A stretch of DNA of 64,000 bases. It comes from Rotaria sordida (lineage: Eukaryota > Rotifera > Eurotatoria > Philodinida > Philodinidae). Under the pieces are notes generated by a model. That model had not been told where the DNA came from. It worked only from the letters and a program-made list of their open reading frames with translations, and ran no database searches. Within the stretch, counting starts at the first letter, position 1. Each line of letters opens with the position of its first letter. The DNA lies in contig CAJNOL010000584.1 of the NCBI GenBank assembly GCA_905250125.1, positions 1 through 64,000 on the forward strand, in the 5' to 3' direction. A program made the translations under genes and the position numbers. This document shows, in pieces, positions 34,666 to 46,867 of the stretch.

Positions 34666-37580
34666 CAGATAACAAAAAAAAATTATATAGTAGAATCATG
34701 CAAAATGTATATAATAGATCTGAGAGATTATCTATTTTTAATACCAGAAATAAATGAACAATAATGTTTTTGAAACGAAATAAATTTATTAAGTTAATTT
34801 TGATAAATTTAAATATGCATCGATTCGTTTTGTAAAGAACAGACGAAATTGAACATATTATGAAAAAATTAAGTTCTGAGACTTGATAAAAAAATCTAGT
34901 CAATCGTAGAATATAATAAAAAGAATTATCAACAAGTTTGTTTAGTTTCTTTCATTTCAAATATTCTTATCATCAATTAACCTTGTTAGTCTATTTCGAA
35001 GAGATTTTGAAAAATTTTCTGTGCTCTATCCTACTTCATGATCTGTCACTTGATTTGCTCTGTAAAAATTTTTTCAAAACTTTAGCCTGAATATGTTCAA
35101 TCTAATTTTGTATGTAACCTATCGTTCTCTGAGAGGCATGAATGAAAACGAATGATACACAGCAAAACTTAGCGATATGTTTTTCTTTCTTCAAATATAC
35201 CTTATAGTGTGACTTTTACCCAATGGGAGCTAGTACCTTTTAGGATCTAGTATATACATTGGATTCCATGTAACTCTTAAGAATTCATAAAATTCAATGA
35301 TATTCTATCAAATTGTCTACTACTACAATTTAATGGAGTCAATGAAGTCGGTTGCTTTTGTCTATCTACCTATTTATTATGAATACTGGGTACTTTAGTT
35401 CGTTCTCTGCTGATTATATATCAATAGATATTTTCTTTTCTTGTACTTTAGTATTATTCCTTAATCCATATCTTGCAAGTTTTCTCTATAAATTGTAAGA
35501 GAATGTGTGATGCACTTAATAGGTATGCGTGTGGGTGTGGGAGAAGAAGAAACACTCGCACTCATACATCCACACCCATACCTTGTAGAATAGTCCTGGG
35601 ATATAAAAACCATAATCCTTTGCAGGAGCGCTTCTGCCCAATGCAATAGATTATGTTTGCTTTGTTGAACTGTTGCTTTTCCAACTCGTATTGTTCTCGA
35701 TCACAAAAACTCAAATAGACTACCCATGTCTACATTGTTTTTTCAGCAAGCGCGTCAATTTAAGACGACCTTGACACTATAGAGAATCTTCACCTGATGT
35801 GTCCTGTTCGTATTGAGTGCTTCAGCATAATGATTCGTCAAAATAGATGTTTATTGGACACTGACAAGCACTATTAACGAAAATGAGATCACGATTATTG
35901 GGGTATGTTGAGCATAGTCGACCTTTATTAAAAAACATGTATGGAACAAGTTCAAAGAGGTTATGGAGTCAGTGCTACCAGTCTCTTCTCCGAATAGACT
36001 ACAAGAAAATGATCGAATATCATAATCCATTGTATGACAGGCAGAATTCATATGGTAAGTATGAGTGTAGAGTTATAAACGATTAGGAGTCATCAGTGTG
36101 AGAAGTACAGCTTATTCGTCGATAGGTGCAGGTTTCCAGCCAGAAAACTACCATGCAAACAAATTATTGCCATTCAACGCTTTAAGATTGAATTTTGTCA
36201 ATGCAAATGGCACATCAGTAGATGATATTAGATGAACATAGACGAAACATGGTTATGTTGTCGTGCACTATGTTTAGTTATACTGTAAATTACTTTTCAT
36301 GATGGGATTCTCAAATGAAATTGCAACTAAAAACGTTATGAAAACGAGTAGTTGAATCATACTTCTAAGGTTTTTTCCGATTAAAATCCACTGTTTCATA
36401 CGAAGTTCTTTTTCAATAAAAAAAAAAGAGTGAATTTAGTTCTTTCTTCAAAAGTGTGTTATCTTAATATTAATGGATATTTTTCTCCAGTGCAATCTTG
36501 AAAAGAATCTACGAAAAACGTTCTAATACCGCCTAAAGTTAATAAAGAAATGATCTTATTTTATACCACTATTGACAAGATAAGCCTCCATTTTGACTAT
36601 AATTTTTGATGTATTTGTTTTTTCATTTGTCTCATTTGATACAATCATTTTCGTTCCTTATTCTAAAGGAACTTTTCATAAACATTCAAAAATATCAAGG
36701 AGCATATACATCTCAATTGTTGTGTAGCCAACTAGGTCATTTTTTATCATGTTCTAATGTGTCAGCAGCACATGACAATCAAAGTCCACCTTTGAAATAA
36801 TATTTGTTTATGATAAAACATAAATAAGCATTAGAGAAGAAATGACGTGATAATAAAAAATTGCAGCGTAAACGCCTTCTTTGCAACTTTACAAGCAAAT
36901 TTTTTCTACGTCTCTATGCTCATGATCAACTTGAGTATCAACAACCATTATCTTCATTTTCGAACATCTCTACGATAGATGGAAAGAATATCTTATCTAT
37001 TGATGATGCATGATGACTTCTATTGCGAGTCTTTACATGAATATTATGTTGTTAGAAGCACAGAAATAACTTAAGGTACTCTTTTTCTGGACCATCCTTT
37101 AGATGAAGAAATGTTTGCTTTATCTTGTCTACATACTGGAAGATTCACCAATGTGTCTGATTTTCTGAGAAACCAAGCTGCTGCTCTGAAGACACTTTTC
37201 TCAAGCTTCATCCATCAAATAAACTTTATTTTTTCAAACTGATAGATTTTATATTACTATTTCAAACAAAAATAACTTTCATTTTATCATTAGTAGAAGA
37301 AACAGTGGAATCACCAAATGTTGATTTAAAACAGGCTGTAAAATGACAATTTTGATTTTTTTCCACTATAAAATAAAATGATATTTTCTCAACGTCTACT
37401 AATAGTTAGAAACTAGCAGTTTTCGGCAAAAGTCAGTATTATCAATCTACTATACCTGCTTGAATTCTTCACGCTGGTGAATGAAGTTGATGTAATGATA
37501 GTGTATTTTACATCAATGCACCCTTTTTTTTTGTAGACGTTAATATTAAGAATTTGCACATAATCAAAACTCCCATTAGA
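34666..37580. other. intergenic with decayed coding-like patches
   Basis: No intact gene. Patches with non-biased translations: 36067-36233 (YSSIGAGFQPENYHANKLLP), 36860-37020 (KFFLRLYAHDQLEYQQPLSS) and 37077-37241 (GTLFLDHPLDEEMFALSCLH, then GRFTNVSDFLRNQAAALKTL). They lie on the plus strand in different frames separated by stops, so they may be pieces of one or two dead genes that I cannot identify. A GT hairpin lies at 35521-35584. Confidence 0.35.
35521..35584. repeat. GT/CA hairpin with AGAAGAAG loop
   Basis: AGGTATGCGTGTGGGTGTGG and CCACACCCATACCT are inverted arms; the loop holds GAGAAGAAGAAAC and CACTCGCACTC. It contains two overlapping TGTGGG-like units. Confidence 0.8.
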
Positions 37581-39137
37581 ATGACCAATCGCATCATATT
37601 GTTGTTAGCTTTATTTATTGCATTTTTTCATGCTATTAATAGTAGTAGAAAAGTTCATCCGACTTTTCAACATCCACATCCTGTTCCACCTCAACCTAGT
37701 CAAGTATGTAATTTAATTTGTCGATAAAATCAAATATGAAGAATAATCTGCTATTATTAGTATACAACATCAATTATATTAAATGGACAACCTGCGATGT
37801 ATTATGCAGATACAACTGTTAAAAGGGATAGACTCGACGAGTCTAACCGAAATCAGATCTCGATTATAGATTTCAAAACTTATCGACTCTATGTAATATT
37901 AGGAGGTATTATTTATTATTTTTCAATTAATCTAATATCAATGCAAAATATAATTTTTTTTTGTAAAGAAGCGTGTTCATGGGCTCAAATTCCAGGAAAA
38001 ATTAAACCTTTGTTAGCATTTTCAACTTATGACTTTATTGGAAATCTAACACACAATAATACATTATGCAATAAATGGAATGGCTGTCATAATTATGAGG
38101 TAATAAATGAAACATCTTAGTGTTCAATGTACATATGCAGTACTACGTATAAATAGCGATGCCACTGTAACTCGAGAATCATGATAGTGACGGACTTCTA
38201 ATGTTGCATTTTTATAAGTCCCACCAAACGTTGAACATCCTATTTGTGTCCGTCTCTTTTATTCAATGACTAGTGAGACTGAAAAGTTTACGTAAAATAT
38301 AATCACAAAGTTTCATATTCAAACTTATTATTTTCACTCTATTTGTTAGTTTAGTTCTTGCTTCAGCACTCTGTAGCCGAAACTGAAGCTTTCAAATATA
38401 GCAATTTTACTGAAGATAAGTGGCAATATCGCGAAAATAGGAAGTTAGAAGGTGAAACTTTGAGGCTGTGTTTTACTTGTTTTTTTTTATTACAGCGTTC
38501 AGTGATTATATTTTTGCATGTTTATAGTGCGCAATAATCATAAAAAATATGGTAGAACAAATGACTCTTAGTTATTCACCTTTCCCTATCTACATATTCG
38601 TCAACAGTAAATGTTCGTTCTCAATATATTTTGGGAACCATACAATAGTGAAATATCTAGTTGTTTTTTCAGTAAACATTAACAGTCAATTCATTTGGTA
38701 GATAAATAAGAATCAGTAAACACTTAGATCTCACTAGTTATTCAATAAAAAAGACGGACACAAATAGGGTGTTCAACGTTCGGTGAGACCTATGGACACA
38801 CAAAATTAGAAGTCCGTCACTATTGTGACTCTTGAGTTATAGCGGTATCACTACCTTTGTAGAATACTGCATGACACTTGTTATTAATTTATCTTTTATA
38901 TAGATTCCTCCAGCACCATTTGATTATTATGCAACAGTCAAAGGAAATGTACCAATGGATTTAAATTTACCTACTGTTGATGTTAATATTCATTTTTCTA
39001 ACTTTACATTTGGTCCTCCTCCACCAAGTACATTTGATATTCCAAGTAATTGCACTCTAACGGAATTCAATCAATTATTTCATCCCATCTTTTCATATTT
39101 CATAATTGAAAATAGTGATATAGAAATGTTGTGTTGA
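37581..39137 (+). CDS. secreted 210-residue protein, possibly ependymin-like
   Basis: Four exons by GT-AG and frame: 37581-37703, 37761-37905, 37969-38099 and 38904-39137. Exon 1 encodes a signal peptide (MTNRIILLLALFIAFFHAIN) and a Pro/His-rich linker. The mature part has ISIIDFKTYRLY, a ACSWAQIPGKIKPLLAFSTY segment, TLCNKWNGCHNYE, a beta-strand-rich stretch YYATVKGNVPMDLNLPTVDV and STFDIPSNC near the end. Six cysteines in the mature protein, N-glycosylation sites (NLT, NFT, NCT), and the ordering of W, PG and FxIPxxC are reminiscent of ependymin-related secreted proteins, which is a weak guess. Exon 3 uses acceptor TGTAAAG after a T-run. Intron 3 (804 bp) hosts a transposon. No AATAAA was noted nearby. 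Confidence 0.75.
38137..38870. mobile_element. inverted-repeat element in intron 3 of the secreted-protein gene
   Basis: Left end GCAGTACT-CGTA and right end AGAATACTGC; arms of ~150 bp share GATAGTGACGGACTTCTAAT, CGTTGAACA-CCTATTTGTGT and CCGTCT-TTTTATTCAAT on opposite strands. Centre ~430 bp, non-coding. Arms differ by roughly one base in eight by eye. Confidence 0.85.
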
Positions 39138-40945
39138 TCATTGATGTTACAAAACAAAAACAAAAAAAGTTTCTCGAAAACTTTCCTTTAAATAAAAAAT
39201 TTCATATTCTGTACAGTCATCGTTGTATTTTGAAGTTTTCACATGTTCATCATTGTACACTTATAAAAATGTACGTTTGCTGCATGGACATCATTTGTTT
39301 AGGGACTTTAATCGGTTACCCTACATCATGAGGTTGTGATCTGATATCGCGAAAAAATGTTGAAAAGCTTCTGTAAAACATTAGTTTTTCTAGTGGATGG
39401 GCATATGAGTTAAATGCCAAACGATATTCATTATTGTTCTAGTTTAGAAATAATATTTCAATCATGTATAAACGATCATTTCTCGACCTTATTTTAAGGA
39501 TCATGCTTTTAAGATGCTCGATGGACAATTCATAATCATCATTTCATACGTCTTTTCTCTCGATTGCCGGTAGATACATATCTAACACTATTATCCTATT
39601 CTTACGGATCATTTTCGCTTGTAAATGTACACGAGTTGAGTTAGCTAGAGTCTTTCGGAGCAGTCCTAATCATCATCCTGCCTGTGTCGTTCTGCAGAAG
39701 AGACAGGATTAGAACAAGCAAATAAAGGAGTTGCACCTATGAGCGTGGTTTTATGGGATCAAGACTAAAGAAAAACAAATCATGTGTCTTATCCAAATTT
39801 GTCGATTTCAATGTGTCGAATTTCTTTTTATTATAAGATAAAATATAGATTTATCTGACTATATTTTATGAAGTAATATTCTCTTGTTGATTTCACCAGG
39901 CATCGTTATCTATTTGAGAGTTCATTTCATAATGATTAGAAGAGAATACAATTCTCTGTCGACGATGAGATAAGAAGTTTAATGAAGCAAGCAGGCAGAA
40001 ACGAAGTTTTTTTTTTTAAATTTTTCATTATGTACTGAATTGCACCGCACAATAGTGATAGCTCTTTTTAAAAATATGGGTAAACAGTACGAGAACGTTC
40101 GTAGTTTACTTTTTCAGAACAGAATAACTATTCCATAGTTGGAGTTAAAGAAAACTTTTATGGATTTGGACTTACAAGCTCGTGACAGCAAACAATTTAC
40201 TCCATAGGAATCTCAAGTCTGTAAGTAGTTCTAAATCATCCTTTTTTTTTCATTTCTTTATGAATACAGTATGGATTGTCATCGACGACATGTGACCTGT
40301 CTGACTGTCTAACATCATAATATTCAACCATGTAACAAGTAGACTTACAAAATCTTACTCACACTTTGCATTTCCGGCATCTTACACATAATACGATTCA
40401 TAGTCTTTAAGTAAACGTCCCTCCAATTCTGGAATTTATAGTCGTTCTCTAGCTCATGATTATTCTATGAATTGCTAATTATACTACTAAATCCCATTTT
40501 CGACGAGCTTTCATTTGATAATAAATTTAATATTGATGTCATTCGTTTTTGGAGTCGTACCCTTCTGCAAAAAAAAAGAAATATTATTTTTAACTCTGTA
40601 TACTTTCAATAGAGACGAACAAATCAGTAAACTTCTCTAATAGAGAATATTTATTCATTTAAAAATTACTGCATGAGAATCGAAATTAATTAATTAAAAT
40701 ATTTCTTATTTATGTTTGATAGATAAAATAAAGTTGACTTGAAAATCATTTGTAGTTAAATATCTTTATTCTTATGAAGTATTTTAATATCAGAATAGAT
40801 TAACCAATATGAAATGAATGTGATAATTAGTTTTTTTTCTTTTCTTGTTGTTGTTAAAATAATTGTTTTTGCTAATGTTTCTTTGAAACAATGATAAAAA
40901 ATAAGATATACATGAAAAAATAAAAATAAAAACAAATGATAATTG
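39138..40945. other. intergenic, no gene seen
   Basis: Moderately AT-rich, no frame with family features. A weak inverted pair TCCTAATC / GATTAG sits around 39665-39715. Confidence 0.35.
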
Positions 40946-43477
40946 TTATGAATCTTCTAATTTTCCTGTCGATATATCGACTAGTTTTGGATAACGTAAA
41001 GATTTCTTATCTAATTTATCTTCAATATAATCAACCATTTTTACAAGCATTGATAAATCTGATTCTGATTGTTGATTTTGATAAATAAGTAAAGCATTAT
41101 TTATTTGATTGGCAATAATTTGTCGATGTGATGTTTCCATTAAATAACCATATGGAGATTCTAGTGGTTTATCAAAAACTAATAATGCCATTGTTTTTTC
41201 TAATTCTTGTCGCATTTTAATATCATCTTCAGCAAATTCAGCTAAATGAACTTGTGCATATGTCAAAGCTTCATCAATTAAATTTAAACGAATTAATTCA
41301 ATTAAACTTTGTTGCTAAAAAGAAAATAATCAATTTAAATTCTTTCATCTATGAGAATTTTATTTTTATTAACAATTGTTTATTTCCTACAGAAACTAAC
41401 TTATTATTATTTTCTTTAGTCAAATTCTGTTTTTATAGTTTGTTTTCTCGACTAGGAATTTTTATTCTTTTATTTTACATTCTCGAAAATAATTCGAAAC
41501 GAATCAACAGAACGAATTATAAAATAAATATTAATCAATTATTATATGATTTATCATAAGTAAATAACAAGCATTTTTCTTGTTGATTAAAAACTTTTCT
41601 GTTATTTATTGAACAATAGCAAGTTCATCTTTTCTTAGGTATAATATCTTCGAATATCCCCCTGGACAAAAATAGTTCGACAAAGTATTTTCAATAAATT
41701 ATTACTATAAATTAACCTTTTTGAAAAAGTAAGGATATATTCGGATAGCCCGAAGAGTTCTCTACAAAACTATATATAAACATTTCGGATTGCACTTCTC
41801 CTTAAAAAATAAACTCACGTACAATAAAGGCACTCTCATCATCAGATTCCCCAAAAATACAATTTTTCGCCCTTTTTCGATCGATTTTTTTATCCTATTT
41901 TTATCCTGTTTTCTTCCTTTTTTCAAGTTTATTTTCAACAAAAGAACAAGGTATAACAAAAGTAAGTCTATATTCTGAAAGCGCGTGAAATGCTCTATCA
42001 TCCTGTATTTTTTGTCAGTCTTCGCTTGCTACGTGTCCGATGAACGAAAGGGATAAAAAGAATTGAATTAATCGGGGAATCTGATGATGAGAGTGCCTTT
42101 ATTGTACGTGAGTTTATTTTTTAAGGAGAAGTGCAATCCAAAATGTTTATATATAGTTTTGTAGAGAACTCTTCGGGCTATCCGAATATATCCTTACTTT
42201 TTCAAAAAGGTTAATTTATAGTAATAATTTATTGAAAATACTTTGTCGAACTATTTTTGTCCAAGAGGATATATTCTACTTTTTAATTATTGATGTATCA
42301 TTCTCTGCTGATTAGTTCATTTTACAACATTCGTATATAAAACAATACTAGCTATTTGATTAGAAAATACATTTGAATGTGATCTTGTTTTTTAATTCGG
42401 ATATTTACTTTTAATAGAAACATTTAAATTTGAATCTAATATGAACTTAACGAGTTCTATTATACTCTTTACAATGATACTCATATGCAGATAGAATTTT
42501 GACAAATAATTTTGTTATTTTTAAATAAAATGAATAAGAATAAAAAGGACTCTATCAAAATAATCCTGTATATTGAATATTGTCTTAGACATTTGACTTC
42601 TTAGAATACTGTAGATTCTGATAAATTATCAGTAATATTTTAAAAATCAATTATGATTGTCTTAACTGTAATTCTATGACAATGTTTCTTTTCGTAAAAG
42701 ATGATTTTCGATAAAAAAAAAAACATACTGTATCTTCTATTGAATATTTCTATAGTAATGACGGCTGAAATTTAAAAAGTTCCGAAAAAAAAACTAAATT
42801 CATATAAATGAAAGAAAAATACGAATTTCACTCATAAGTAAAGTTTTTCTTTTTGTGATATTTCAAATAATCTAATGTTATCTATCAAAATCATATTTAA
42901 AAGAAAAAAAAAACAAAATTTATTCTAATAAAATATTGATTATATTGAATTACTTTTAAATGAAATCCTAATTCTTTATTTTGATCAAGTAATTCAGGTG
43001 CTTTTTTATTAATTAAACAAATTGCATCTTGAATTCTTCCAGTTTCAATTGCTTCACGAATCCTTAAACGTTCATCAACTAATGTTAAATCAACATTATT
43101 TAATGATATTCCAGCTTCCTCAGCAAATATTTCAGCTGCATCTTTAAATCCTTCTATAAGAGATAAAAAATTTCTCTTTTTCAAAATATTTAATTTGTTT
43201 TTTTTTTACCCGTAATAAGATAATTAATAATCAATCGATTTAATGTCGATCTTTCTAAATGTTGTTGTTCAATAGCTTCCATCCATTCATTTTTTGTTTC
43301 TATGTGATGAACTGGTGTTAAAATATGACTTTCACATGTTGATGAAGCTGATGATGTATTCGATAAAGCCATTGCTGCTGCTATAGCTGCCTAATTTTTA
43401 ATTATAAAATTAATTACAAAACAAAATAAGAAGAAAAATAAACAAACTTGAAAAGGATGTGCAAAATGTGCCTGCAT
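40946..43477 (-). CDS. GID8: GID8/TWA1 homologue, GID/CTLH E3 ligase subunit
   Basis: Four minus-strand exons: 43448-43477, 43210-43390, 42954-43153 and 40946-41314, giving 259 residues (human GID8 228). The LisH region is in exon 2 (EWMEAIEQQHLERSTLNRLI, then NYLITEG across the splice), CTLH in exons 2-3 (FKDAAEIFAEEAGISLNNVD, LVDERLRIREAIETGRIQDA), CRA in exon 4 (QQSLIELIRLNLIDEALTYA, ALLVFDKPLESPYGYLM). These match GID8 block by block. The protein is a scaffold subunit of the GID/CTLH ubiquitin ligase, cytosolic and nuclear. A bdelloid-specific Ala/Ser-rich N-terminus (MQAHFAHPFQAAIAAAMALS) precedes the LisH. Intron 3 is 1.6 kb because it hosts a long palindromic element; the other introns are 57-60 bp. 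Confidence 0.93.
41652..42276. mobile_element. near-perfect palindromic element in GID8 intron 3
   Basis: Left arm about 41652-41855 and right arm about 42074-42276 are complementary almost base for base: GGACAAAAATAGTTCGACAA, AAGGATATATTCGGATAGCC, TCTACAAAACTATATATAAA and CACGTACAATAAAGGCACTC all recur inverted. Only a handful of differences (for example CCCCTGG against CTCTTGG at the ends). The ~215-bp centre is T-rich then G/A-rich and non-coding. The high arm identity suggests recent insertion or ongoing arm conversion. Confidence 0.9.
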
Positions 43478-44013
43478 TTTCGTTTGATCGTCGAGAAAGT
43501 GAAATAATTATGAAATGAATAAGGCACAAATCGAAGATTTGTTGGAAGGATAAAATATGGCAAACTCTAATGGACAAATATCTTCACCAATACGAAATGA
43601 TCATCAAAATCAATACTCAACAAACAGCGCCATCTCATATTAAATCACATTTTGTAGAACATGTAGTATGAAAATTATAGAAAAAAAAGTTTTTAATAGA
43701 ATATTAAAAAAGTTCTTGAATAAAATTATGTGTAAAAGAATGACGAATGACTTTCGTTGTGTAAAAATAGTTTACCTATTATTCATTAACGTGATCATAT
43801 ATAAATATTTTCTCGATTTTATTTCTTTGTCATCAAGTTGAAATGATAATATTTTATGAATTGATGATTCTTGATAGATCGGTTTCTATAATATCTTTGA
43901 TTAATTTTCTTATATTAATGTAGACCCATTATTAATTATTTGACTTCAGAAAAAAAAAATTCAATGTTCCGCTAAGTAATATTTCAATTTTTGATTTTTC
44001 AGTCAATATCTTT

Positions 44014-44070
44014 GAGTTAGGTGTGGCTGTGTATCTTCTCTTCATCCATAATCATAATCACAGCCTCAAG
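44014..44070. repeat. GT/CA hairpin with CTTCTCTTC loop
   Basis: GAGTTAGGTGTGGCTGTG and CACAGCCTCAAG are inverted arms; the loop carries ATCTTCTCTTCATCC. Same family as 30515 and 35521. Confidence 0.65.
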
Positions 44071-45258
44071 TATCTGGACATTTGAAAGAGCATAGTACTT
44101 CTGCTGTAACAATAACACCAACTATCTCATCTCAACTTCAACCTATTGCAACTGTCAATACACTTCCATTACGTGCTAGAAATCTAGAAGAGATAATAAA
44201 TTACCGACTTGAACAATGAAACTAACTCAAACAATAATAAATAAGTAGAATTACTTAATACAACAAAATCTGCGTTACTTCAACATGAGTTAGAACTCCA
44301 ACATACGATCAACTGAGTCGGCTGAAAATTAATTTTGAAGAGCTTAAAATGTTACGACCTACCTGTGTGTGTGAATCACGTCACATTATGGCAACTATAG
44401 GCGATCTTGAAGAAAACTGTCTCGTCCGTTCTTATCTTCATTCATCCTAAGGGATTGAATACAAAAAAATCTAAAGTGAAGATGAAACTTTGTGAATGTC
44501 ACATGAGAGGACAGACACTCCAACGTATACTGAGGTACAATAAATTGTTCTAGTTACCAGTGGTAAACAGAAGCACTGAATGAATCCTATATCTATGTTT
44601 ATATGTATGTATGTGGTGTTACAGTTTTTTCATAGTGCTTTGATCATGTCGAGTAAATCAACGAAACTTCGACAATTAAAGTGATAAATAACTAAATAAT
44701 GAAGTTTAAAGCTGCTATTAATACTATTATTATCATCAAGAAAGAGTGAATTTCATGAGTCTGTTCATTTTTGGCATGAATGATGATCATACATATTGTG
44801 TAATTTATTTCGTATCAAAACTATTCAAATTGCTAGACGTAAAAGTTGACATCAGGTTAACGTGGTATGACGTTACAGTGAATTAAAGGAATTGCGAGCG
44901 ATGTATGTTGAACGAGCCCTGCAGTAGGATAGAGCGTGTTGGAATTATTGTCATCGTTACTGTCATTGCTAAATACATCAGAGCAGTTCTGAATATCCTT
45001 GACTGGATCGACATAGGACAATCAACATTGGCGCAGAAATGTAGAATTAGGATAGGTAAGGAACATATACCACTAGACTACAGCAGCCAATAATTCGACT
45101 AGGATATGGCCATGTACATACTACGCCTTAGCAGATGTGTTCTTGTACCGGTTGAAAAGTTATACGATATTGCAATCCTATGGTGCGAATGAATATGTGT
45201 CTTTTATACCTCAGATCATTGTTTGACAGCTCTAATAATATAAGTCCGATAGAACTTT

Positions 45259-45345
45259 GAGGGTGGATGGGTGTGGTCTGTGTTTTGTTGAACGTGAGGG
45301 TATGAGTCTTCTCTTCACTAACACCGTCACTCACATATCCAATCT
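45259..45345. repeat. GT/CA-rich patch with CTTCTCTTC core
   Basis: GAGGGTGGATGGGTGTGG and GTGAGGGTATGAG, then TCTTCTCTTCACTAACACCG and CACTCACATATCC. Imperfect inverted arms around the same CTTCTCTTC core seen in other copies. Confidence 0.6.
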
Positions 45346-45648
45346 CTTTCATCCTTCTATGTAGACAACATGAAAACGCTTGAAACGATTTAGAAAGTAT
45401 GGATAAATAAGTCAAAGTGCACAAAAATGAAAAAAGGCGATTACAAGACTATTTTTCTAGTATTATATTGCATGTTTCCTGAAAATTATAACTTCCTCGT
45501 AACGAGGAGCATAGTAAGATAGTACATGAAAAATTGCATCTTTCTATACATATTTCAGAGAGCAACAAGATCAAATGGCAAAACAATATCACTCAAACAA
45601 GATGTGTATACCATACTTGACCCTGAGTTCGGCTACGAAGGCTATGGA

Positions 45649-45709
45649 TGAGAGTATAAGTGAATTGAAGACTCAAACACATATTCACCTTTACTCATAC
45701 ATCTCACAC
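45649..45709. repeat. diverged GT/CA hairpin
   Basis: GATGAGAGTATAAGTGAAT and ATTCACCTTTACTCATACATC are inverted arms around a loop with GAAGACTCAAACACAT. More diverged than the other copies. Confidence 0.55.
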
Positions 45710-46189
45710 TCAAAATGAATAAATTTGTAATAAGAACATTCAATTATAATTATTTGCAGAAATTGATAAAGCCATAAAAGAATTATTCAATAAAGCAATG
45801 GAAATTTCTTGAAACCATTCGATTATCTATTAGTCAGAATTACTCTTCCTTTCAAAAATTGTTTATGTAATACTTCCGTGATTTATTAATCATACGATTT
45901 TATATTTCAAAATTCATCTTTTTTAACTCACTCAAATTCATTTCCTTCGAAAAGCAATTTCACTAAAGAAATTATTTGATATACGTCATTATTTGAAAAT
46001 GTCACATTTTTTTTCCGAGAGATAAAAAGCAAATTTTATTTGTTTATTCTTTTTCTACGACATAGTATCTTCAAAAGAAAAATCTTTTAAAACAAAAAAA
46101 ATATATTTAATTTATTTTAAATATAATATAAAAAAAAGAAATTCGTACAAGAAAAATTTCATTTAAAATAAATGAAAAAATAATTCATC

Positions 46190-46867
46190 TTATAAAATTT
46201 CTGGTTCAAGTTCTCGTGATAAATCATTTTGTTGTTGTTTAATTTTATTTGTTGTGGGTACATCTGGCAATGATGTAATTACCGGCGTATCTTCTTTAGC
46301 TAATTCATTTAATTCTCTTTCCAAATCATCATCATTATATAAATCCGATATTCCTGATGGTTGTGTTGATAATACATTTGCAATTTCATCAGCTAAAAAT
46401 GAAGAATAAAAATAAGTTTATATTTAATAAAATAAATCTTTACCAATTTGTTGTTGTTCAGTTAATTCATCCTTTAAATCAAGAACATCATCAGCATCTA
46501 AATTTTGATTAGCTTTTTTTAAAGCACCAGCTGCTTGTCTCATAACACGTAAAATTTCCATATTACTTGATGCATTTTGTAAAGTTTCTCGTTGAATTTC
46601 TAATGTTGTTAAAGTTCCATCTATTTGAATTAAAGCTTTTTCATATTTTTTCTTTCGTTTTAAAGCCATTAAAGCAGCACGTTTATTTCCTTGTCTTGAA
46701 TAAAGTAATGCATTACCTTTTTCAACTTCAATTTGAGATTCGAAATGTTCTTGTTTTTTACTAAGAATTTCTTCAACATTGGATAAACGTTGTATAGCTT
46801 CATTAGGTGATATTTGATTTGGATCTTCTTTATTTGACCTACCGAATAAACGTTGAAAGACACTCAT
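46190..46867 (-). CDS. CHMP4: CHMP4/Snf7 ESCRT-III subunit
   Basis: Two minus-strand exons, 46444-46867 and 46190-46392, joined across a 51-bp intron, give 208 residues (human CHMP4 proteins 222-233). The N-terminus MSVFQRLFGRSNKEDPNQIS corresponds to the membrane-inserting end of Snf7. It is followed by the basic helix 1-2 hairpin (GNKRAALMALKRKKKYEKAL) and acidic helices (DADDVLDLKDELTEQQQIGA, then DEIANVLSTQ). The C-terminus DLSRELEPEIL sits where CHMP4 binds ALIX. Snf7/CHMP4 polymerises on membranes for multivesicular body formation, cytokinesis and membrane repair. The frame is clean. CHMP4A/B/C cannot be told apart and the distinction is vertebrate-specific. Confidence 0.93.

Larger units (their letters stand above)
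43478..46189. other. intergenic with coiled-coil-like fragment and GT hairpins
   Basis: No intact gene. At about 44074-44220 a plus-strand frame reads TSAVTITPTISSQLQPIATV and PLRARNLEEIINYRLEQ before TGA, and 44249-44320 reads TTKSALLQHELELQHTIN; together they look like scraps of a coiled-coil protein I cannot name. GT/CA-rich inverted patches lie at 44014-44070, 45259-45345 and 45649-45709. Confidence 0.35.
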
